From assembly GCA_023397045.1 (NCBI GenBank), contig JAEWUR010000639.1, positions 1 to 7,349 on the forward strand: a stretch of DNA of 7,349 nt, given 5' to 3'. Source of the DNA: Planctomycetota bacterium (GTDB taxonomy: Bacteria; Planctomycetota; Planctomycetia; Pirellulales; Thermoguttaceae). The position numbers and the translations under genes were made by a program. The notes under the pieces were generated by a model. That model was given only the letters and a program-made list of their open reading frames with translations. It was not told the DNA's origin and did no database searches. The stretch's first letter is position 1, and the number at the start of each line of letters is the position of its first letter. Positions 1-5,678 of this stretch are shown one piece after another.

Positions 1-392
1 GACTTGAACCGGAGGTTGCCCTTTCCGCCTTTGCCGCCTTGCGCCACGACGGCGCGGTCGCCGATCCTGGCGAGGTCTTTGAGCATGTAACCGTGTTTGG
101 CATCGTAGACCATCGTGCCGGGCGGGACGCGAATCAGGAGGTCTTGCGCCGATCGGCCGTGGCAATTCGCGCTCATGCCGGGCTGGCCGGAGGACGCCGA
201 CCATTGGCTGCGCTGCGTCAACGGAGCGAGGCTGTCGACGCCGTCCTCGGCTACAAGGATGATGCTCCCGCCGTCTCCGCCGTCTCCGCCGTCGGGACCT
301 CCGCGCGCGACGAATTTTTCACGGCGGAAGCTGACGCAGCCGTCCCCCCCTTTGCCAGCCTCGACTCGAATTTCTACTTCATCGATAAACAT
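1..392 (-). CDS. obg: GTPase Obg (CgtA), N-terminal part, runs off the left edge
   Basis: This is the first 130 codons of the ribosome-associated GTPase Obg/CgtA, which acts in late 50S subunit assembly and stress control. The visible part is the glycine-rich Obg fold only; the G domain lies beyond the edge. The protein begins MFIDEVEIRVEAGKGGDG, followed by SFRREKFVARGGPDGGDGGDGG (near residues 21-42), HGRSAQDL and VPPGT, and GGKGGKGN close to the edge, all in the order known for the family. The GGDGGDGG stretch is encoded by a 9-base tandem repeat (268-293). ATG at 392 is the family's normal start; a GAAGGG lies only two bases upstream, so the Shine-Dalgarno spacing is short. The 117-base gap to the receptor gene upstream on the same strand shows no convincing terminator. 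The rplU-rpmA genes that often precede obg are absent here. Confidence 0.95.
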   Translation of the reverse strand, partial: MFIDEVEIRVEAGKGGDGCVSFRREKFVARGGPDGGDGGDGGSIILVAEDGVDSLAPLTQRSQWSASSGQPGMSANCHGRSAQDLLIRVPPGTMVYDAKHGYMLKDLARIGDRAVVAQGGKGGKGNLRFK

Positions 393-509
393 AGCCCTTC
401 AGTTTACCGGCCGAACGAGGGCTCGGGAAGGTGAGGCATACCCTGCGGGAAGCGAATTTCCGAGGCGGAAATCGCACGAATCGAAGGCGGATTTCCCGGG
501 CAGGCCGGT

Positions 510-2522
510 TTAATACCGCCATTGCGCCATGCCGTAGACGCCCGGGATGACCTGGGTGGGCGGGCAGGTGTCGGTGACGAATTCGTAATGCTTGCCGGCG
601 AGCAGGTTCTGCCCGACCACCGAAAGCTCAAGATTCCGCCGCGGCCGCCAAGCGAGCCGAACGTCGCCGCAGAAATAGGATCGGACGCCGACCGGCAGCG
701 CGTCGACATATCGGAACATCACGTCGAGCGAAACGTTTTCGCTGAGATCCCATCCCGACTGCAAAAACGCCTGATTGCGAGGCGAGCCGCCTTGAAGAAT
801 GTAGGGAGTCATGCCCGGCTGATATTGGATCATTTCGACGAGGAACGAATAGGAGCCCGACAATCTCCAGTTTTCGGTCACGTCGTAGGTCGCGTTGAAT
901 TCGTAACCATAGGTGTCGCCTCGGCCCAAGTTGTCAGGATAATACGTGTTCGGGTCGTACTCGATCAGGTTGTGATAGCGATTGAAGAACGTGGCCAATT
1001 CCCAGTAGAACTTTTCGGTCGTTTGCCGTCGCACGCCGAGTTCATAGCTCAGGCAGTCTTCAGGCTCGGGGATTCTGATGAGCCGTTCGATCAGCGCGGG
1101 GGTGCATACCGACCGCGTGACGGCGCCCCAGATCGACGTCTTCTCGTCGGGCGTCCAGACGAGCCGCCCGGTCGGTTGATAGTCGAAGTTGTTGATGCTG
1201 CTATAGTCGAACTTCGATCCGACCGTGGCGAACCATCGGTCCTCGACCAGCGTGATCGTGTCCTGCACGAAGTAGCTTGGGATTTGTTCGGACATGCGGA
1301 TGCCGACCGGACCGGAGACCATTTTCCACTGTTCTTCATAATTGCGATAACCGCATCCCCAAACGACGTCGTGGCGCTCGCGTTTGAAGTGATACTGAAA
1401 ATCCACGTCGAAGGTCTCGATGGTGTCCAGATTCGACCCCAACGCGTAAGGGTTGTAGTAGTAAAGTTGCACGCTCCAATCGGTATCCTCATCGAGCGTT
1501 CGCGCCCATCGCGTCATGAAGGTGGTTGTCTTGCAGAACGTCGAGCTGATCTGTGCCGGAGGGACGTAGGTGCCGGCCCGATTGTCCGTGCCTGTGTACA
1601 GATCGCCGCTGATGGTGATCGTGTCGGCGTCGGAAGGAGACCAATCGGTGCGGAAACCGCCTTGCTGCATGTCGGGACCATCGGCGGCAACGGCTGGAAG
1701 CGGAATGCCTCCGTTGGCGTCGGCCATTGCCATGCCATAGACGCGCCAGTTGAGGTTTCCGTTTTGGCCGCCGACGTGGAAATCGCCGAACTGCGCGTGT
1801 TGGTTGCCACCGCCGCCGCCGACGTAGAGGCCCTTGGTGTCTTTCGAGGACTTCGTGATGATATTGATGACGCCGTTCACGGCGTTGAGTCCCCAGACGG
1901 TGCTTCCCGGTCCGCGAATCACCTCGATCCGCTCGACATCCTCGAGCATGACGTATTCGCGTTCCCAGTAGACGCCGCCTTGCGCCATGTTGTAGATGGC
2001 CACGCCGTCGATTTGCACCAGCAGTTTGTTGGCGAACCTTGCGTCAAAACCGCGTATCGAGATCGCCCAAGCGCTAGCGTTGATCCTCGCAACGCTTACG
2101 CCCGGCACGGTGCGGAGCACTTCCGGGATGTTTCGAGCGCCGCTGCGGCGGATCATCTCGTTTGTCACGACGTAGACGGCCGAAGGCGTTTTCGCAATCG
2201 CCTCGGGCGTTCGCATCACCGATGTGACTTCCGCCTGCAACGAGTTGGGATGCACCTCGACATTGACGAGTTGATCGATGTCGAGGTTCAGAATGCTCTG
2301 CGTCTCGCTCAACGGGCTTTCGGGCGCAGCGGCATCGGCCGGCGGCTGTTCCGGCGGTTCCGCGCCGAACCCTTGGGTGGCCAAGGCCAACACCACAGCC
2401 ACAATCGCCATTCCAACAAGACCGCGGCGTGGGACGCCGCACGGCATCGAATCGAAACGCGAGCCAACGCGCCGATCGGCAACGGGCTGGACATCGCGAG
2501 ATTGCCGACTTGTCACCAACAC
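510..2522 (-). CDS. TonB-dependent outer-membrane receptor
   Basis: A complete 670-codon receptor that would import a scarce ligand (iron chelate, cobalamin or similar; not readable from sequence) across the outer membrane using TonB energy. A plug domain spans about residues 107-226, with TPSAVYVVTNEMIRRSGARN, IPEVLRTVPGV, SIRGFDARFANKLLVQIDGV, ERIEVIRGPGSTVWG and NAVNGVINIITK in family order. The rest has the alternating aromatic pattern of a 22-strand barrel and ends in an aromatic residue (QWRY). A stretch near residues 80-90 (LDIDQLVNVEV) resembles the pre-plug segment of this receptor group. The GTG at 2522 has a GGGAAGGG seven bases upstream, but it gives a 33-residue charged lead before the hydrophobic signal segment (about 34-48). 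ATG at 2447 (residue 26) would give a normal signal peptide but has no visible ribosome site. Cleavage is plausible after A48 or A54. No exbB, exbD or tonB gene is in the window. Confidence 0.93.
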   Translation of the reverse strand: MLVTSRQSRDVQPVADRRVGSRFDSMPCGVPRRGLVGMAIVAVVLALATQGFGAEPPEQPPADAAAPESPLSETQSILNLDIDQLVNVEVHPNSLQAEVTSVMRTPEAIAKTPSAVYVVTNEMIRRSGARNIPEVLRTVPGVSVARINASAWAISIRGFDARFANKLLVQIDGVAIYNMAQGGVYWEREYVMLEDVERIEVIRGPGSTVWGLNAVNGVINIITKSSKDTKGLYVGGGGGNQHAQFGDFHVGGQNGNLNWRVYGMAMADANGGIPLPAVAADGPDMQQGGFRTDWSPSDADTITISGDLYTGTDNRAGTYVPPAQISSTFCKTTTFMTRWARTLDEDTDWSVQLYYYNPYALGSNLDTIETFDVDFQYHFKRERHDVVWGCGYRNYEEQWKMVSGPVGIRMSEQIPSYFVQDTITLVEDRWFATVGSKFDYSSINNFDYQPTGRLVWTPDEKTSIWGAVTRSVCTPALIERLIRIPEPEDCLSYELGVRRQTTEKFYWELATFFNRYHNLIEYDPNTYYPDNLGRGDTYGYEFNATYDVTENWRLSGSYSFLVEMIQYQPGMTPYILQGGSPRNQAFLQSGWDLSENVSLDVMFRYVDALPVGVRSYFCGDVRLAWRPRRNLELSVVGQNLLAGKHYEFVTDTCPPTQVIPGVYGMAQWRY

Positions 2523-2847
2523 GACACGGCCCTTCCCGAGTTACACAACCCCAATGGATGCTTTTTGATACTCAGGTAAATAATGTCGGGTGATTCATGG
2601 CCGAAGACTCCTGTTTACCGGCCTTCCGTTGGTCGGCCTGCCGACATTACGTTCCTGAGACCCAGTAGTTACTCGGTTCCGGGGTGCGCGCGATTCGACA
2701 TAAGTCAATTCGAAGGCGGATTATTCGCATGCCTCGCCCAAAGAGTCGTAGGGAATCGCCCGATTAGGCAAGGATTGACGGCAGCCGTCGCATGTCATGC
2801 AGTTCGCGCTGCCTCTTGCCGCACCTGGTTAGACGCAAGCGTGATGG
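2523..2847. other. Intergenic stretch, no intact gene
   Basis: Between the receptor start and the methyltransferase remnant I see no protein-like reading frame; open frames here are short and have skewed, unrecognisable composition. It probably holds the minus-strand promoter of the receptor, but I cannot point to a convincing -35/-10 pair. A minus-strand mini-frame of eight codons (2598 to 2572, MNHPTLFT) follows an AGGAG with nine-base spacing. Two short motifs here, at 2613-2623 and 2710-2722, recur in the same order and orientation between the receptor and obg. Confidence 0.5.
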
Positions 2848-3012
2848 TCTGGAGACCACACTGGTAGATGAGTATTCCGGCAGCCACGCCAAGATTCAAA
2901 AAATCGAGTCGGCCTGATAACGGCTTCGCGGCATTCGCTCGACGACCACGACGCGCCCCTCTACGAGAAAGATGTTCTCGCCGCGCAATGTTCGATCGCA
3001 GAGGTTGCATTA
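2848..3012 (-). pseudogene. Remnant of a TrmH/SpoU-family RNA methyltransferase
   Basis: Two recognisable pieces of a SpoU-type rRNA/tRNA 2'-O-methyltransferase lie here in different minus-strand frames. The first (3009 to 2899) reads NLCDRTLRGENIFLVEGR, then VVVVERMPRSRYQADSIF and a TGA. This resembles the substrate-binding N-terminus of the family (…GENIFIVEGRxVVERLL…S.Y…DS). The second (2914 to about 2850) reads GRLDFLNLGVAAGILIYQCGLQ. This resembles the C-terminal motif of the knotted SAM-binding domain (…DSLNVSVAAGILLYE…). The central 100 or more residues with the catalytic core are missing, and the pieces meet at a GACTCGAT stretch readable in both frames. TAA at 3012-3010 closes the first frame upstream. 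The recognition is from remembered family motifs, not a search. The gene is certainly non-functional; the family call is fairly secure because both ends match in the correct order. Confidence 0.6.
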
Positions 3013-3081
3013 GGGCCATGAACACCGCAAAAACCAACTCACCCCCCCAATTGCTGAGTGCCCGCGGCTGACCCGTGGGCC

Positions 3082-3110
3082 TTGACCTGAAGGGAAAAGC
3101 CTGATAGTCT
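3082..3110 (+). promoter_or_regulatory. Possible sigma-70-type promoter of the etf operon
   Basis: TTGACC at 3082-3087 is followed after 17 bases by TAGTCT at 3105-3110, about 45 bases before the etfB start. The -35 box is close to consensus, while the -10 box matches only three of six positions. It is the only reasonable pair I see upstream of etfB. Confidence 0.33.
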
Positions 3111-3154
3111 TCCCGGTTTTACTGAACCAAAGCGCATGGTGGGAGCTTAGGAAC

Positions 3155-4069
3155 GTGCCGTACGACAGCATTGTTTGCGTCAAACAGGTCCCCGATACGG
3201 CCAATATCACGGCCGAGGCGATGAAAGAGGACGGGACCGTCAATCGAGCGGCTTTGCCGACGATTTTCAATCCCGAAGATCTCCATGCCTTGGAGACCGC
3301 CCTGGAAGTCCGCGACGAATACGGCGGCACGGTGACGGTCGTCACGATGGGTCCGCCGAAGGCGGCCGACGTGCTCCGCGACTGCTTGTTCCGCGGCGCC
3401 GACCGGGCGATCCTGCTGACCGATCGCCGTGCGGCGGCCAGCGACACCCTGGCGACGAGCTATATTCTTGCCCAGGCCGTCCAGACGATCGGCCGATACG
3501 ATTTCGTCTTCTGCGGCCGTCAGGCCATCGACGGCGACACGGCCCAAGTGGGTCCGCAGTGTGCCGAGAAGCTGGGTATTCCACAGATCACCTATTTGGA
3601 AAAGATGGTCAGCATCCACGACCGAACGGTCCGCATTCGGCGGAACATCGGCCACGGCTGGGAGGTCGTCGAGGCGAAATTGCCCGTGCTGGTCACCGTG
3701 ATCGAGTCGGCCAACGAAGCCCGTCCGCAGGCCGCCAAGCGAGTGATGCGGATGAAGCGAGCCCGAGTGTATGCCGAGGTGGTTGCCGAAGTGAAAGCCG
3801 CCATGCCCGAGGCGTCCGACGAGCAGGTCAACGCCGAGGTTCAGAGCCGGATGGACGCCTTGAAGGCCGCCGGACTGCTGATCGAGCAGTGGGACCTCGA
3901 CATGATCGGGGCCGACATGCAGCGTTGCGGGCTGGCCGGTTCGCCCACGAAGGTCCATCGCGTTCAGGCGATCGTGTTGACCAAGGAAGGCTTCACTGAT
4001 GTCGCGCCGACCGAGGCCGGCATTAGCCAGATGATTCACGAGTTGGTCGTTGACCGAACCTGGGGCTAG
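3155..4069 (+). CDS. etfB: Electron transfer flavoprotein subunit beta, group-2-like
   Basis: The beta subunit of ETF, the cytoplasmic partner that takes electrons from acyl-CoA dehydrogenases. The 304-residue protein shows IVCVKQVPDT (6-15), NPEDLHALE (39-47), TVVTMGPPKA (61-70), GADRAILLTD (81-90), CGRQAIDGDTAQVGPQ (120-135), and CGLAGSPTKV (258-267). The 120-135 nucleotide-binding motif is of the GDTAQVGP type seen in group 2 ETFs, unlike the D(D/N)xxQTGQ type of mitochondrial and classical ETFs. Residues about 205-247 form a charged helical insertion before WDLDMIGAD; the protein is some 40 residues longer than remembered group 2 relatives of about 260. The start is GTG with AGGA two bases away, or GGTGGGAG at ten bases. 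The TAG stop falls inside the GGGGCTAGG repeat of the following element, so the last residues (about RTWG) may not be ancestral. Confidence 0.95.
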   Translation: MPYDSIVCVKQVPDTANITAEAMKEDGTVNRAALPTIFNPEDLHALETALEVRDEYGGTVTVVTMGPPKAADVLRDCLFRGADRAILLTDRRAAASDTLATSYILAQAVQTIGRYDFVFCGRQAIDGDTAQVGPQCAEKLGIPQITYLEKMVSIHDRTVRIRRNIGHGWEVVEAKLPVLVTVIESANEARPQAAKRVMRMKRARVYAEVVAEVKAAMPEASDEQVNAEVQSRMDALKAAGLLIEQWDLDMIGADMQRCGLAGSPTKVHRVQAIVLTKEGFTDVAPTEAGISQMIHELVVDRTWG

Positions 4070-4105
4070 GAGCCCAGGGGACAGGGGCTAGGGACTAGGG
4101 GCTAG
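4062..4105 (+). repeat. Left arm: CTAGGGG-type heptad repeats
   Basis: G-rich arm with CTAG at 4066, 4088, 4095 and 4102; the last three are spaced exactly seven bases apart, giving units CTAGGGA, CTAGGGG and CTAGAGG. The outer part is degenerate and contains a small hairpin, GGGCT-AGG-AGCCC (4063-4075), that includes the etfB stop codon. Positions 4083-4105 are the inverted copy of 4485-4507. Confidence 0.9.
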
Positions 4106-4116
4106 AGGATTGGCCT

Positions 4117-4488
4117 ATGGAAGTCTCAAGCTACCAGCAGTTGAAAGTCTGGCAGTCCGAAATTCAACTCGCGAAGACGATATACGCGTTAAGCCAAGGA
4201 TTTCCGAAAGATTAGGTTTACGGCCTGACCAGCCAAATGCGTCGAGCCGCCGTGTCGATTCCCGCAAATATCGCGGAGGGACACGCCCGAGATTCGACCA
4301 AGGAATTTTTACATCATATTTCAATAGCACTAGGCTCTTTGGCCGAAATCGAGACATTGCTCGTATTGGCCGAAAGTCTTGGCTATGGCGATTCAACAAC
4401 GATTCTCGCATTACAGAAGAACACGAACGAGGAAGGCAAGATGCTTCGCGGGCTGCAGAAGACCTTGAAATCCCGCACCGATATCTAG
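4117..4488 (+). pseudogene. Four-helix-bundle protein (23S rRNA intervening-sequence type), interrupted by a stop at codon 33
   Basis: A 123-codon frame of the four helix bundle / S23 ribosomal family, whose founders are encoded in intervening sequences of 23S rRNA; their molecular function is not known. From ATG 4117 it begins MEVSSYQQLKVWQ, typical of helix 1. Then come FPKD, an in-frame TAG (4213-4215), VYGLTSQMRRAAVSIPANIAEG (the family signature, residues 34-55), and EFLHHISIALGSLAEIETLL. The family normally has Glu after PKD or PKE, so a single change GAG to TAG explains the stop. AGAGGA seven bases before ATG 4117 is a fair ribosome site. Restart at ATG 4237 (MRRAAV) would give 83 residues without helix 1 and has no visible ribosome site. 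Length otherwise matches the family. Either a recent nonsense pseudogene or a sequencing error. Confidence 0.88.
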
Positions 4489-4515
4489 CCCCTAGTCCCT
4501 AGCCCCTAGCCCCTA
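4485..4515 (+). repeat. Right arm: inverted CTAGCCC heptad repeats
   Basis: C-rich arm with CTAG at 4485, 4492, 4499 and 4506, exactly seven bases apart (CTAGCCC, CTAGTCC, CTAGCCC, CTAGCCC), then CTA. Positions 4485-4507 pair perfectly with 4083-4105. It contains the four-helix-bundle stop codon (4486-4488), a TAG in frame with etfA (4507-4509), and ends three bases before the etfA start. Confidence 0.9.
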
Positions 4516-4518
4516 ACT

Positions 4519-5550
4519 ATGACAGAACCGAACCGCCAAGGCGAAGTCTGGGTTTTCGCCGAACAAGAAGACGGTGCTTTGCACGACGTGGCCCTGGAAC
4601 TCTGCGGCAAAGCCCGCGATCTGGCCGACCGGCTGGGAGTCAAGACCGGCGCGATCTTGCCCGGCGCCGGCGTTGGCCCGCTCGCCAAGCGACTGATTGC
4701 CCAAGGGATCGACAACGTCTACGTCGTCGATCATCCGCGGCTGTCCCATTATCAGACGCTGCCCTATGCCAAGGTCTGCTGCACGCTGATCGAAAAGCAT
4801 CGGCCGCAGATTGTCATCGTCGGCGCGACGGCCATCGGACGCGACCTCGCGCCGCGCGTGGCCTCGACGCTCCGTTCGGGCTTGACGGCCGACTGCACCG
4901 ACCTGGACATCTCGGACGTGACCGATCCGAAGGCGAAGGTCGAGCACAAGAACCTGCTGCTGCAAATCCGCCCCGCGTTCGGCGGCAACATCATCGCGAC
5001 GATCGTCAACTACGACCAGTGGCCGCAGATGGCCACCGTGCGTGAAGGCGTCATGCCGATGAAACCGGCCGACAACGCCCGCCCGGGCCAGGTGATCGAA
5101 GAGAAGGTCGAGATCGACGACGCTTCGATGGCCATCAAGTTGATCCAACGCCACATCGAGCCGCGCAAGGTGAACCTGAAGGGCGCTCGCGTCATCGTCG
5201 CCGGCGGCGGCGGAGTCGGCAGCAAGGACAACTTCAAACTGATCTACGACCTGGCCGGCGCCATCGGCGGAGCGGTCGGCGCCAGCCGCGCGGCCGTCGA
5301 CAGCGGATTCATCGGCAAGGAACACCAAGTCGGCCAGACGGGCACGACGGTGCGGCCGGCGCTGTACATCGCCGTCGGTATCAGCGGCGCGGTCCAGCAT
5401 CGCGCCGGCATGGAAGAATCGGCCAAGATCATTGCGATCAACAGCGATGGCGATGCCCCAATCTTCGGCGTCGCGCACTACGGCATCGTCGGCGACTACA
5501 AAGAGGTCATTCCGATGATGATCAAAGCGATCAAGGAAAAGTCGCGATAG
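4519..5550 (+). CDS. etfA: Electron transfer flavoprotein subunit alpha
   Basis: The FAD-binding alpha subunit of ETF (FixB family), partner of the EtfB encoded upstream. The 343-residue protein begins with the WVFAEQ strand (11-16), has VGATAIGRDLAPRVA (101-115) and LTADCTDL (122-129) in the N-terminal domain, and the full C-terminal FAD domain: VIVAGGGGVGS (225-235), GASRAAVDSG (254-263), QVGQTGTTVRP (270-280), YIAVGISGAVQH (283-294) and AINSDGDAPIF (306-316). The position after GQTG is Thr, where many classical EtfA proteins have Lys. ATG 4519 is the first start after a TAG at 4507-4509 supplied by the repeat arm, and the conserved fold starts at about residue 10, so the N-terminus is complete. 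The bases just upstream are the C-rich repeat, with no Shine-Dalgarno sequence at all. Confidence 0.96.
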   Translation: MTEPNRQGEVWVFAEQEDGALHDVALELCGKARDLADRLGVKTGAILPGAGVGPLAKRLIAQGIDNVYVVDHPRLSHYQTLPYAKVCCTLIEKHRPQIVIVGATAIGRDLAPRVASTLRSGLTADCTDLDISDVTDPKAKVEHKNLLLQIRPAFGGNIIATIVNYDQWPQMATVREGVMPMKPADNARPGQVIEEKVEIDDASMAIKLIQRHIEPRKVNLKGARVIVAGGGGVGSKDNFKLIYDLAGAIGGAVGASRAAVDSGFIGKEHQVGQTGTTVRPALYIAVGISGAVQHRAGMEESAKIIAINSDGDAPIFGVAHYGIVGDYKEVIPMMIKAIKEKSR

Positions 5551-5585
5551 GAAAAGCATAAAGAAATCGAACAAGACGGCCCTCA

Positions 5586-5615
5586 CCCTAACCCTCTCCC
5601 AGTGGGAGAGGGGAC
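5586..5615 (+). repeat. Palindromic hairpin repeat, copy 1
   Basis: A 30-base unit starting CCCTAACCCTCTCCC. Its core is a perfect 9-pair stem, CCCTCTCCC (5592-5600) with GGGAGAGGG (5604-5612), and a three-base loop AGT. It lies 35 bases after etfA. There is no following T-run, so it is not a standard terminator; it resembles REP-like dispersed hairpins. Confidence 0.85.
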
Positions 5616-5624
5616 TATAGAAAA

Positions 5625-5654
5625 CCCTAACCCTCTCCCAAAGGGAGAGGGGAC
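5625..5654 (+). repeat. Palindromic hairpin repeat, copy 2
   Basis: Direct copy of the preceding unit, nine bases further on, differing only in the loop (AAA at 5640-5642 in place of AGT). The stem is 5631-5639 with 5643-5651. It ends 24 bases before the dehydrogenase start. The change confined to the loop with an unchanged stem suggests that the hairpin is what is preserved, or that duplication is recent. Confidence 0.85.
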
Positions 5655-5678
5655 GACAAAAAATCTGGAGTTTCTCAC

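Larger units (their letters stand above)
4062..4515 (+). mobile_element. Inverted-repeat-bounded unit carrying a four-helix-bundle gene, inserted between etfB and etfA
   Basis: A 454-base unit made of a left repeat arm (4062-4105), a four-helix-bundle reading frame (4117-4488) and a right repeat arm (4485-4515). The inner 23 bases of the left arm (4083-4105) are the exact reverse complement of 4485-4507. With mismatches the pairing extends to about 31 bases (28 matches). The gene fills almost exactly the space between the arms: its AGAGGA ribosome site starts inside the left arm and its stop codon is the first CTAG of the right arm. It separates etfB and etfA, which are normally adjacent, and its interior is visibly more AT-rich than either neighbour. 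No transposase is present, so how it moves, if it does, is unknown. Calling it a mobile unit is inference from layout. Confidence 0.5.

Noticed and set aside
268..293. 9-base tandem repeat as a separate repeat element
   Set aside because: It encodes the Gly-Gly-Asp repeats normal for the glycine-rich Obg domain.
522..2579. 685-codon open frame on the plus strand
   Set aside because: Antisense shadow of the TonB-dependent receptor in GC-rich sequence; its translation shows no family motif, while the minus strand shows ordered plug motifs.
2581..2649. Inverted pair TAATGTCGG / CCGACATTA, 51 bases apart
   Set aside because: A 9-base inverted match is expected by chance in an intergenic region of about 630 bases, and no other support was found.
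2583..2867. 94-codon plus-strand frame in the intergenic region
   Set aside because: No recognisable motif, no ribosome site, and the minus strand next to it carries the methyltransferase remnant.
4110..4502. 130-codon plus-strand frame overlapping the four-helix-bundle gene
   Set aside because: It runs in a different frame from the clear family sequence and only looks longer because the real frame has an internal stop.
4513..5586. 357-codon minus-strand frame, and a similar 306-codon one at 3119-4039
   Set aside because: Antisense shadows of etfA and etfB, whose plus-strand products match the family over their full length.
5586..5654. Hairpins as rho-independent terminators of etfA
   Set aside because: The stems are strong but neither is followed by a T-run on either strand, and two near-identical copies fit a dispersed repeat better.
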